A stretch of 48,322 nucleotides of DNA. Origin: Halorubrum coriense DSM 10284. Its GTDB lineage: Archaea; Halobacteriota; Halobacteria; Halobacteriales; Haloferacaceae. The translations under genes and the position numbers were made by a program. The stretch is from contig NZ_AOJL01000024.1 in the NCBI RefSeq assembly GCF_000337035.1, positions 1 through 48,322 on the forward strand, in the 5' to 3' direction. Below are positions 41,634 through 48,322 of this stretch, one piece after another; position 1 is the first letter of the stretch; every line of letters starts with the position of its first letter. The notes beneath the pieces were generated by a model. That model ran no database searches and was not told the DNA's origin. It saw only the letters and a program-made list of their open reading frames with translations.

Positions 41634-41654
41634 TTGAAGACAAAATGTTTTCAA
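41634..41654. promoter_or_regulatory. Candidate operator: near-perfect inverted repeat upstream of nadA
   Basis: TTGAAGAC (41634-41641) and GTTTTCAA (41647-41654) are inverse copies at 7 of 8 positions around AAAAT. The site ends nine bases before the nadA TATA box, covering the BRE and adjacent upstream DNA, so a bound protein could block or help TBP/TFB. It is the best dyad in this gap and is AT-rich in GC-rich DNA. Confidence 0.5.
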
Positions 41655-41662
41655 CACGGGCT

Positions 41663-41668
41663 CATATA
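41663..41668 (+). promoter_or_regulatory. TATA box of the nadABC operon
   Basis: CATATA is centred about 28 bases upstream of ATG 41694 and predicts a leaderless operon transcript. Confidence 0.6.
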
Positions 41669-41693
41669 GATCAGAGTACGAAGGTATTCGACT

Positions 41694-42824
41694 ATGCCAG
41701 CAATGGAAACCGCTGAGTTCGACACCGATCTTAGCTTGTTCAAATACGACGATCTCGAACAGCTTCCGCCCGAGTATCGCACGCTCGAAGAAGACGAGCG
41801 AACGGAGCGCATCGAGGCGGCGCTGGAGACGCTGGGCGACGACGTGGTGATCCTCGGCCACAACTACCAGCGGCGGGAGATCGTCGAACACGCGAACTTC
41901 GTCGGCGACTCCTACCAGCTGAGCAAGGAGGCCGCGAACGCCGACGCGGAGTACGTGATCTTCGGGGGCGTGACGTTCATGGCCGAGTCCGCCGACATCA
42001 TCACCGACGACGACCAGCGCGTCATCCTCCCGAGCATGGAGGCGTCCTGTCCGATGGCCGGGATGGCCGAGGCACTTCAGGTCGACGCGGCGTGGGCGGA
42101 GCTCACCGCGGCGACGGACGCGGACATCGTGCCCGTCACGTACATGAACAGCTACGCCGATCTCAAGGCGTTCTGCGCGGAGCAGGGCGGGCTCGTCTGT
42201 ACGTCGTCGAACGCCCACGACGCGTTCGAGTACGCCCTCGACGAGGGCGACAAGGTGCTGTTCCTCCCCGACAAACACCTCGGGGAGAACACCGCCCACC
42301 GGCTGGGGCTGGAAGACGAGATCGCCGAGTGGGACCCGTGGGACGCCGCGTCGGCGGACGCGGGCGACGTCGTCGAGAGCGACGTGATCCTCTGGGACGG
42401 CTACTGCCAGGTCCACGAGCGCTTCCGCGCGTCCCACGTCGAGCAGGTCCGCGAGCGACACGACGACGTCAGCGTCGTCGTCCACCCCGAGTGCCGGCGC
42501 GAGGTCGTCGAGGCGGCCGACGTGGTCGGGTCGACGGCGACGATCTGCGAGACCGTCGCGGACGCCGACCCCGGCGACACGTGGGCCATCGGGACCGAGA
42601 TCCACCTCGCGCAGCACCTCCAGCGCTGGCACCCGGAGGTGAACGTCGTCCCGCTCTGCGGCGACGCCTGTATGGACTGTAACGCGATGCGCCAGATCGA
42701 CCCCAACTACCTGGCGTGGGTCCTCGAGGAGCTGGTCGCGGGTCGCGAACCGAACGTCGTCGAGGTCGCGCCCGAGGAGAAGGAGCTCGCGCGGGTCGCG
42801 CTCGACCGGATGCTGGAGATCTGA
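41694..42824 (+). CDS. nadA: Quinolinate synthase A
   Basis: This 376-residue iron-sulfur enzyme condenses iminoaspartate with dihydroxyacetone phosphate to quinolinate, the second step of de novo NAD synthesis. It shows VVILGHNYQRREIVEHANFVGDS, the family start, and cysteines in EASCPMAG, GLVCTSSNA and the late CGDACMDCNAM. The spacing suggests one 4Fe-4S cluster from conserved cysteines. The start at ATG 41694 is supported by the CATATA box. It is first in nadA-nadB-nadC; the nadB ATG begins three bases after its stop (two intervening bases). Confidence 0.95.
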   Translation: MPAMETAEFDTDLSLFKYDDLEQLPPEYRTLEEDERTERIEAALETLGDDVVILGHNYQRREIVEHANFVGDSYQLSKEAANADAEYVIFGGVTFMAESADIITDDDQRVILPSMEASCPMAGMAEALQVDAAWAELTAATDADIVPVTYMNSYADLKAFCAEQGGLVCTSSNAHDAFEYALDEGDKVLFLPDKHLGENTAHRLGLEDEIAEWDPWDAASADAGDVVESDVILWDGYCQVHERFRASHVEQVRERHDDVSVVVHPECRREVVEAADVVGSTATICETVADADPGDTWAIGTEIHLAQHLQRWHPEVNVVPLCGDACMDCNAMRQIDPNYLAWVLEELVAGREPNVVEVAPEEKELARVALDRMLEI

Positions 42825-42826
42825 CG

Positions 42827-44404
42827 ATGACGGGACACGAGACCACCGACGTGCTCGTCGTCGGGGCCGGGATCGGCGGGCTGGCCGCCGCGCTCGCCGC
42901 GGCCCGCGAGGGCCGAGACGTGCTCGTCGCGACGAAGTCGACCCGTCCGGAGGGCGCGTCGTCGTGGTGGGCGCAGGGCGGGATCGCGGTCGCCCGCGAC
43001 GACCGGGCGCAGTTCCGGCGGGACATCGTCGCGGCCTCCGACGGGACGGCCGACCTCGACGCCGTCGAGACGCTCGTCGAGAACGCGAACGAGGCGGTGT
43101 CCGACGTGCTCGTCGACACGCTGGGCGTGTCGTTCGACGGCGACGCCGCCGCGAGCGACGGGTCGACCGAAACCAGTCTGACCGCCGGCGACGGCGACGG
43201 CGGCTTCGACTTCGGCCGCGAGGCCGCGCACAGCGAGGACCGGATCCTCCACGTCGGCGCGGCGACGGGCAAGCACGTCCACGTCCCCTTCCTGAACCAC
43301 CTCGACGACCGGGACGGCGTCGAGATCCGGACCGACGCCGCCGCGCTGGAACTGATCCGCCACGAGGGGCGAGTTCACGGCGCAGTCGTCGAGTCCGGGG
43401 GCGAACGCGCCCCCGTCTACGCCGGCGCGACGGTGCTGGCGACCGGCGGGATCGGCGACCTGTTCCCCCGCTCGACGAACCCCGCCGGGGCCACCGGCGA
43501 CGGCATCGGGATGGCCGCGCTCGCGGGGGCGGACGTGACGGACATGGAGTACGTCCAGTACCACCCGACCGCGTACGCGGCCGACGGCGACGAGGACGGC
43601 TTCCTCGTCAGCGAGGCGGTCAGGGGCGAGGGCGCGGTCCTGCGGAACGGCGACGGCGAGCGGTTCATGCCCGCATACCACGAGGACGCCGAGTTGGCTC
43701 CCCGGGACGTGGTCTCGCGGGCGGTCGCCGCCGAGCGACGGGCCACCGGGGAGGTGCTGCTGGACGTGAGCCCCCTGGACTTCGCCGGCGAGTTCCCCGG
43801 GCTCGCCGAGAAGTGCGCGGACCGCGGCGTCGACCCGACCGACGGGATCCCGGTCGCGCCGGCCGAGCACTTCCTCTGCGGCGGCGTCGCCGTCGACGAC
43901 CGCGGGCGGACGAGCCTCGACGGGCTCTACGCCGTCGGCGAGTGCGCGTGTACCGGGCTCCACGGCGCGAACCGGCTCGCGTCGACGAGCCTCCTCGAAG
44001 GGCTGGTCTGGGGGCTCCGCGCCGGCGCGGACGCGTCCCGCGGCGACGGCGACGATCCCGAGCGCGTCGCGCCGCCGGAGCTTTTGGATCGGGACCCCGC
44101 CCTCCCCGACGACTTCGCTCGACAGAAGTTCCGGCGGCTGCGGCGCGTGACGGACGAGTGCGTCGGCATCGAGCGCGACCCGGACGAGCTGCGGCGGGCG
44201 CTCGGCGTCCTGCGGCGGCTCAAGGGCGAGGTCGACTCCTACGTCCGGACCCGGACCTCCCGCTCGCTGTACGAGCTCCGCAACGCGACCGTGACGGGGC
44301 TGCTGGTGACCCGGCACGCGCTGGCGAACGACGAGAGCGTCGGGACGCACTACCGGCTCGACGAGGGCGAGGCGACGGAGCCCCGCCCGACGGCGGACGA
44401 CTGA
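42827..44404 (+). CDS. nadB: L-aspartate oxidase
   Basis: This 525-residue flavoenzyme oxidises L-aspartate to iminoaspartate, the substrate of NadA. The N-terminal FAD-binding motif is VLVVGAGIGGLAAALAA, followed by the family-typical SSWWAQGGIAVA. Later elements are YVQYHPTA, ERFMPAYHEDAELAPRDVVSRA and HGANRLASTSLLEGLVWG, all in the succinate dehydrogenase/fumarate reductase/NadB flavoprotein family. It starts two bases after the nadA stop and its own stop overlaps the nadC start, indicating a coupled operon. Confidence 0.95.
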   Translation: MTGHETTDVLVVGAGIGGLAAALAAAREGRDVLVATKSTRPEGASSWWAQGGIAVARDDRAQFRRDIVAASDGTADLDAVETLVENANEAVSDVLVDTLGVSFDGDAAASDGSTETSLTAGDGDGGFDFGREAAHSEDRILHVGAATGKHVHVPFLNHLDDRDGVEIRTDAAALELIRHEGRVHGAVVESGGERAPVYAGATVLATGGIGDLFPRSTNPAGATGDGIGMAALAGADVTDMEYVQYHPTAYAADGDEDGFLVSEAVRGEGAVLRNGDGERFMPAYHEDAELAPRDVVSRAVAAERRATGEVLLDVSPLDFAGEFPGLAEKCADRGVDPTDGIPVAPAEHFLCGGVAVDDRGRTSLDGLYAVGECACTGLHGANRLASTSLLEGLVWGLRAGADASRGDGDDPERVAPPELLDRDPALPDDFARQKFRRLRRVTDECVGIERDPDELRRALGVLRRLKGEVDSYVRTRTSRSLYELRNATVTGLLVTRHALANDESVGTHYRLDEGEATEPRPTADD

Positions 44405-45219
44405 TGCTCACCGACAGCGACGTCGAGCGGTGGCTCCGCGAGGACGTGGGCCACCACGACGTGACAAACGACGTGCCGGGCGAGACGACCGGCCGGCTCG
44501 TCGCCAAGGAGTCCGGCGTCGCGGCGGGGGTCGACGCCGCGAGCGCGGTGTTCGACTACCTCGACGCGACCGTGACCGAGCGCCTCGCGGACGGCACGGA
44601 CGTCGCCCCCGGCGACGCCCTGTTGCGCGTGCGGGGGCCGGCGACGGCGGTCCTCCGCGGCGAGCGCGTCGCCGTGAACGTCGCGGCCCACGCCTCGGGC
44701 GTCGCGACGGCGACCGACGCCGCGGTCGCGGCCGCCCGGGAGGTCGACGGCGAGGTCCGGATCGCGGCGACCCGCAAGACGACGCCGGGGCTGCGCGGGG
44801 TCGAGAAACGCGCGGTCGCGGCCGCCGGCGGGGACACCCACCGGCTCGACCTCTCGCACATGGTCATGGTGAAGGACAACCACGTCGCCGAGATGGGGTT
44901 GACTGGCGCGATCGAGCGCTTCCGGGAGCGCGCCTCGTTCGCGACCGCGCTCGACGTGGAGGTCGAAGCGCCCGGCGACGCCGCGCGCGCGGCCGAGGCG
45001 GGCTCGGACGTCGTCCTCCTCGACAACATGACGCCCGCCGAGACGGCGGACGCGGTGGACCGCGTGGCGGCCAGCGACGCCGACGCGCTGACCGAGGCCT
45101 CGGGCGGGATCACCGTCGAGACCGTCCCCGACTACGCCGCGACCGGCGTGGACGTGATCTCGATGGGCGGGCTCACGCACTCCGCGCCGGCGCTTGACCT
45201 CTCCTTCCGGACGGGGTGA
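44404..45219 (+). CDS. nadC: Nicotinate-nucleotide pyrophosphorylase (quinolinate phosphoribosyltransferase)
   Basis: This 271-residue enzyme converts quinolinate and PRPP to nicotinate mononucleotide. Motifs include REDVGHHDVTND, RGERVAVNVAAHASGVAT, ATRKTTPGLR and a lysine in VMVKDNH, with EVEAPGDA and LLDNMTP later. The start ATG 44404 shares its A with the nadB TGA stop (TGATG), suggesting reinitiation. The reading frame is also open far upstream inside nadB, but family homology begins only at this ATG. Confidence 0.95.
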   Translation: MLTDSDVERWLREDVGHHDVTNDVPGETTGRLVAKESGVAAGVDAASAVFDYLDATVTERLADGTDVAPGDALLRVRGPATAVLRGERVAVNVAAHASGVATATDAAVAAAREVDGEVRIAATRKTTPGLRGVEKRAVAAAGGDTHRLDLSHMVMVKDNHVAEMGLTGAIERFRERASFATALDVEVEAPGDAARAAEAGSDVVLLDNMTPAETADAVDRVAASDADALTEASGGITVETVPDYAATGVDVISMGGLTHSAPALDLSFRTG

Positions 45220-45302
45220 CGCCGGCCGGCGCTCGCGGCGGTCTCGCCCGGCCGGAACTCGGGGGAGTCCGCCCGCCCGCGCCGCGAGCCGACAGAGCGT
45301 GG

Positions 45303-45312
45303 TTTTTATAAA
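45303..45312 (+). promoter_or_regulatory. TATA box of the HFX_2341-type regulator gene
   Basis: TTTTTATAAA is centred 26 bases before ATG 45334 and gives this gene its own leaderless promoter downstream of nadC. Confidence 0.65.
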
Positions 45313-45333
45313 CGCCGCCACGTCGTCGGACGT

Positions 45334-46287
45334 ATGCAGACCCACATCGTTCCGGTCGGGTTCGACTACGACCGGATGATCGCCCCGCTCATCCGGGACC
45401 AGTTCGACGTGGACCGGGTGATCCTGCTGGAGGGGACGGTCGGGAGCGAGGCCAACGTCGAGTACTCGCGGAACATCGCGCGCAAGCTCGAACAGGACTT
45501 CCGGAACCTGCTCGGCGCGGAGACGGTCCGCGAGCGACTGGACGACGTGTACGACTACGACGCCGCCTTCGAGCGCGCCTTCGACCTCATCAACGCCGAG
45601 CTCGACCGTGACGAGGGCGTCGACGACGCCGACGAGCGCGAGGTGTGGGTGAACCTCTGTTCGATGCCCCGGCCCGTCTCGTTCGCGTTCGCGACCGCGG
45701 CCCACTCGATCATGGTCGAGCGGCAGACCGACCGCGACCGCATTCACACCTACTACACGGCCCCGGAGAAGTACCTCGAGACCGAGCTCGCCGAGGAGCT
45801 GCGCGCGACGCGGGACCTCCTGCGCGACCTCGACGACGGGAGCGACGCCGAGGCGCTGGCGGACGCGGGCGTCGACGCCGACCGCGTCGCGGACCGGCTC
45901 GCGAGCACGACGGACCTCCTCGCGGAGTTCGACGAGCGCGGGACCACCATCGGGGCGAAGCGCATCGGCGACCGCCACGTCATCGAACTCCCGGTGGCCT
46001 CCTTCCAGAACGTCAAGCCGTTCGAGGAGCTTGTGCTGTTCACGCTCGGCGAACACGGCGAGTTCGAGTCCGTCTCGGAGCTGGCCGAGACCCTCGCGGC
46101 CGAGCTCAACGAGGAGTACACCGACTCGTTCCGCTCGAAGGTTATCTACAACGTCGACCGGCTCGGCCCGGGCGGCAAGGGGTACATCGAGCGCGAGGAG
46201 CACGGGAAGTCCTACCGGACGAGCCTCTCGCGGATCGGGCAGCTGTGGGTGCGCGCGCACGCCGACGAGGATCGCGACGTGGCGTGA
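45334..46287 (+). CDS. HFX_2341-family (DUF6293-like) transcriptional regulator
   Basis: This 317-residue protein begins MQTHIVPVGFDYDRMI and includes WVNLCSMPRPVSFAFATAAH, a pattern I recall for the haloarchaeal HFX_2341 family. The N-terminal part (1-140) resembles a Rossmann-like CARF-type ligand domain; the C-terminal third (about 225-317) has helices and a KVIYNVDRLGPGGKGYIEREEHGKS segment like a winged helix. Role and ligand are unknown. It lies 114 bases after nadC with its own promoter. Regulation of NAD genes is a neighbourhood-based guess only. Confidence 0.7.
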   Translation: MQTHIVPVGFDYDRMIAPLIRDQFDVDRVILLEGTVGSEANVEYSRNIARKLEQDFRNLLGAETVRERLDDVYDYDAAFERAFDLINAELDRDEGVDDADEREVWVNLCSMPRPVSFAFATAAHSIMVERQTDRDRIHTYYTAPEKYLETELAEELRATRDLLRDLDDGSDAEALADAGVDADRVADRLASTTDLLAEFDERGTTIGAKRIGDRHVIELPVASFQNVKPFEELVLFTLGEHGEFESVSELAETLAAELNEEYTDSFRSKVIYNVDRLGPGGKGYIEREEHGKSYRTSLSRIGQLWVRAHADEDRDVA

Positions 46288-46356
46288 ACAGACCCTGGCG
46301 AATCGGCTGTTGATCGATACAGTAGGTCTAGCGGAGCGCCGACGGGCAGCGTCGAA

Positions 46357-46407
46357 CCCCCGGCCGCGCCGACCCCCCGACCGCGCCGACCCCCCGGCCG
46401 CGCCGCT
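46357..46407. repeat. Tandem 17-bp repeat, three units
   Basis: Three consecutive units begin at 46357, 46374 and 46391. The first is CCCCCGGCCGCGCCGAC; the second differs at one base and the third at the last two. The array is non-coding and its role is unknown; replication slippage of a GC-rich block would explain it. Confidence 0.75.
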
Positions 46408-46415
46408 CGCGGGCA

Positions 46416-46465
46416 CGCGACACCGTCCGACACGATTGATCACTTCTCGCTCGATCGGTGTCGCG
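46416..46465. repeat. Perfect 10-bp inverted repeat upstream of cofH
   Basis: CGCGACACCG (46416-46425) and CGGTGTCGCG (46456-46465) are exact complements separated by 30 bases, ending just before the cofH TATA box. It may be a paired protein-binding site or a hairpin ending the upstream transcript. Confidence 0.5.
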
Positions 46466-46505
46466 ACCCGCCCGTTTATCACGATGGAACCGGGATCGTT
46501 AGGGG

Positions 46506-47951
46506 ATGAGTTCGGGGGGCGATTCCGGCGCGAACGGGCCGGACGAGCGCGGAGACGGGAGAGCGGAGAGCGGTGCGAACGAGTTCGACTTCGCGACGCC
46601 CGCGACCGACCAGTCGTTCGAGAACGCGCTCGCGAAGGCCCGCGACGGGGTTCGCCTCACCGTCGACGACGCGACGGAACTGCTCGCGACCGGCACGGAG
46701 GCGTCGGGGATCGACCCCGTCCGCAAGGAGGCGGTGTTGGAGGCCGCCGACCGGCGGCGGCGCGAGGCGGTCGGCGACGAGGTCACCTTCGTCGCCAACC
46801 TGAACAACAACGTCACCACGGCGTGTAACACCGGCTGCCTGTTCTGTAACTTCAAGGACTCCGCGCACGCGTTCGAGGCCGACAGCGACGTCGAACACGC
46901 GGGGTTCACCAAGCCGCCCGCGGAGTCGCGCGCGGTCGTCGAGGACGCCCTCGACATGGGGGTCTACGAGGTGTGCTCCGTCTCGGGGCTCCACCCCGCG
47001 TTCGCCCTGAACGAGGAGCATCACGAGACCCTCGCCGGGTACGACGACCCCGCGAGCGAGGTGAACTACAAGCCGCCCGAGGCGTACGCGACCGACCCCG
47101 GCACCTACGTCGAGCAGATGGACGCGATGTCGGTCGGCGGCGTCCACCTCCACTCGATGACCCCGGAGGAGGCGTACCACGCCTCCCGGGGCACCGACTG
47201 GGAGTACGAGGCGGTGTACCGCGAGCTGGCGGCCGCCGGGCTCGACTCCGCGCCGGGCACCGCCGCCGAGATCCTCGTCGACGAGGTCCGCGACGTGATC
47301 TGCCCGGGGAAGATCCGCACGGGCGACTGGGTGGCGGCGATGGAGGGCGCGGCCGCCGCCGGTCTCGACGTCACCTCGACGATGATGTACGGCCACGTCG
47401 AGACGGTGGCGCACCGCGCGCAACACCTGAAGGTGATCCGCGACCTCCAGGACCGCACGGGCGCGGTCACGGAGTTCGTCCCGCTCTCTTTCATCCACCA
47501 GAACACGCCGCTCTTCCGGCGCGGCGTCGTCGACTCCGGGCCCTCGCGCGCCGAGGACGAGCTCGTCGTCGCGGTCGCGCGGCTCTTCTTGGACAACGTC
47601 GAGCACGTTCAGGCCTCGTGGGTGAAGTCGGGCGACGCCCACGGGCTCAAGCTGCTCAACTGCGGCGCGGACGACTTCATGGGGACGATCCTCTCGGAGG
47701 AGATCACCAGCCGCGCGGGCGGCGAGTACGGCGAGTACCGGTCGTTCGACGACTACGTCGAGATGATCACGGCGATCGGCCGGACCCCGGTCGAGCGGTC
47801 GACCGACTACCGGACCCGCCGCCGGATCGACCCCGACGACGGCCCGCACGGCCCGCGGCTCGGTCCCCGCGCCGACGGGACCCCGCTGCTGTCGAACCGC
47901 CGACCGGGCGGCGGCGCGGTCGGGACGCCCCCGGCCGACGCCGACGACTGA
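46506..47951 (+). CDS. cofH: FO synthase subunit 2, CofH
   Basis: This 481-residue radical-SAM enzyme, with CofG, makes the deazaflavin chromophore FO of coenzyme F420. The Fe-S motif is CNTGCLFC (CxxxCxxC), within the family stretch LNNNVTTACNTG. Later elements include GLHPAF, SMTPEEAYHASRG, GLDSAPGTAAEILVDEVRD and HVQASWVKSG. The first 35 residues and last 60 are low-complexity additions. No cofG is in the window; it could be to the right or elsewhere. A GTTTATCA element lies about 28 bases upstream of ATG 46506. Confidence 0.93.
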   Translation: MSSGGDSGANGPDERGDGRAESGANEFDFATPATDQSFENALAKARDGVRLTVDDATELLATGTEASGIDPVRKEAVLEAADRRRREAVGDEVTFVANLNNNVTTACNTGCLFCNFKDSAHAFEADSDVEHAGFTKPPAESRAVVEDALDMGVYEVCSVSGLHPAFALNEEHHETLAGYDDPASEVNYKPPEAYATDPGTYVEQMDAMSVGGVHLHSMTPEEAYHASRGTDWEYEAVYRELAAAGLDSAPGTAAEILVDEVRDVICPGKIRTGDWVAAMEGAAAAGLDVTSTMMYGHVETVAHRAQHLKVIRDLQDRTGAVTEFVPLSFIHQNTPLFRRGVVDSGPSRAEDELVVAVARLFLDNVEHVQASWVKSGDAHGLKLLNCGADDFMGTILSEEITSRAGGEYGEYRSFDDYVEMITAIGRTPVERSTDYRTRRRIDPDDGPHGPRLGPRADGTPLLSNRRPGGGAVGTPPADADD

Positions 47952-48055
47952 GTCCGCGTCGCCCGCCGAGTCCGCGCCGAGCCGACCTGTTCGACGCCGA
48001 ACACGTTCCGCCCGACGGCCGGCGACTCTCATCGAGTGAGAACCCCCGGCACCCC

Positions 48056-48063
48056 CTTTATCA
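48056..48063 (+). promoter_or_regulatory. TATA box of the terminal repressor-like gene
   Basis: CTTTATCA is centred about 27 bases before ATG 48087, predicting a leaderless transcript starting inside or just after the inverted repeat. Confidence 0.6.
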
Positions 48064-48066
48064 TGG

Positions 48067-48084
48067 CACACGTCCCCACGTGTG
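48067..48084. promoter_or_regulatory. Candidate operator: perfect 7-bp inverted repeat between TATA box and start
   Basis: CACACGT (48067-48073), CCCC, ACGTGTG (48078-48084) is a perfect dyad. It fills the space between the TATA box and ATG 48087, where a bound repressor would block RNA polymerase. As the gene encodes a winged-helix repressor-like protein, autoregulation is the obvious hypothesis. Confidence 0.6.
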
Positions 48085-48086
48085 AA

Positions 48087-48322
48087 ATGACCGCACCCGA
48101 CGCACAGCCGGCCGGCCGTCAGAGAGAGAGCGACCGCGACGACCGCGGGGAGAGCCTCGACGCGCCGTCGCTCACGCGCTCCGACGAGCGGCTGTTGGCG
48201 TACCTCGACGACGTGGGGACGGACTACCCGGCCTTCGTCGCGGGCAACACGGGACTGTACGCCGACCACGTCGAGTCGCGGCTGGAGGCGCTCGCGGCCG
48301 CGGGGCTCGTCGAGCGGGTGAC
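48087..48322 (+). CDS. PhiH1-repressor-like winged-helix protein (3' end beyond the window)
   Basis: Only the first 78 residues are inside the window. After an acidic start, the segment SDERLLAYLDDVGTDYPAFVAGNTGLY and VESRLEALAAAGLVERV resembles winged-helix repressors of the phage PhiH1 type, common in haloarchaeal chromosomes. The start is supported by TATA at 48056-48063. The upstream dyad suggests control by itself or a relative. Whether the protein is a domesticated phage repressor or a general regulator cannot be decided from the fragment. Confidence 0.75.
   Translation, partial: MTAPDAQPAGRQRESDRDDRGESLDAPSLTRSDERLLAYLDDVGTDYPAFVAGNTGLYADHVESRLEALAAAGLVERV

Larger units (their letters stand above)
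41386..41693. other. Divergent promoter region between the amidase gene and nadA
   Basis: This 308-base gap has a GC-rich left half and a distinctly AT-rich right half (about 41575-41693), which carries the nadA promoter and an inverted repeat. A forward frame here has no family resemblance. The amidase promoter element (GATTATGCC on the minus strand, around 41411-41419) is in the left half. Confidence 0.55.
46288..46505. other. Intergenic region upstream of cofH with tandem and inverted repeats
   Basis: This 218-base gap holds a three-unit 17-bp tandem repeat, a 10-bp inverted repeat (separate entries), and the likely cofH TATA box (GTTTATCA near 46474-46481), about 28 bases before ATG 46506. 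I see no gene. Confidence 0.6.

Noticed and set aside
42964-45219. A continuous 751-codon frame that could suggest a larger protein ending in NadC
   Set aside because: NadC similarity begins exactly at ATG 44404; upstream the frame is a shadow of nadB, and the TGATG overlap is a normal operon junction.
46357-46407. CRISPR array
   Set aside because: The three units are directly adjacent without spacers, and there are no cas genes in the window.

Overview
The window is a stretch of haloarchaeal chromosome, most likely from Halorubrum or a close relative. Evidence for this is the very high GC content, acidic proteins rich in Asp/Glu, an archaeal aIF-1A, a proteasome-activating nucleotidase, a HalX-type response regulator, a pyruvoyl arginine decarboxylase, the FO synthase subunit CofH, and many TATA boxes centred 25-28 bases upstream of start codons, the signature of leaderless haloarchaeal transcripts. 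The genus is an inference from style and from a repeat I think I recognise. No transposase, integrase, phage structural gene or CRISPR array was seen, so this looks like core chromosome.

Layout. 1-9.6 kb: tRNA-Val(GAC), a serine protease lipoprotein, a P-loop kinase, aIF-1A, thioredoxin with a class V aminotransferase, a methyltransferase, a DoxX-like membrane protein, glucose-6-phosphate isomerase, a CPBP protease and nuclease NurA. 9.9-20.4 kb: a membrane chemotaxis-type transducer, two haloarchaeal proteins of unknown function, an NhaC antiporter, a NOG1-like GTPase, a SIMPL lipoprotein, a formate/nitrite channel fused to two UspA domains, a DUF389 membrane protein and a small membrane protein. 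20.5-25.9 kb: homoserine kinase, then a tightly overlapping metal ABC transporter operon ending in an MntR/DtxR-type regulator, then a DCC-family protein. 25.9-33.5 kb: dihydrofolate reductase and thymidylate synthase (overlapping), a YdjM-like membrane hydrolase, an alanine-glyoxylate-type aminotransferase, an aldo/keto reductase, a flippase and an aspartoacylase-like protein. 33.5-41.4 kb: pyruvoyl arginine decarboxylase, a structured repeat, PAN, the HalX response regulator with a predicted leader peptide, an amphi-Trp protein, an M29 aminopeptidase, an HtpX-like protease and an acetamidase/formamidase. 41.7-48.3 kb: the nadA-nadB-nadC operon, an HFX_2341-type regulator, cofH and the beginning of a PhiH1-repressor-like gene.

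Genes that clearly work together are folA-thyA (dTMP and folate cycling), nadABC (de novo NAD), and the metal transporter with its regulator. The most interesting non-textbook signals are: a predicted leaderless 26-codon ORF whose stop overlaps the HalX regulator start; a perfect 7-bp inverted repeat between the TATA box and start codon of the terminal repressor-like gene; a near-perfect inverted repeat just upstream of the nadA TATA box; the channel-UspA-UspA fusion with an acidic tail; mixed Mn-type and Zn-type ligand signatures in the metal operon; and a 250-base, strongly folded repeat between pdaD and pan, with a deleted relative near 8.15 kb. Everything was read by eye; no database or folding program was run.
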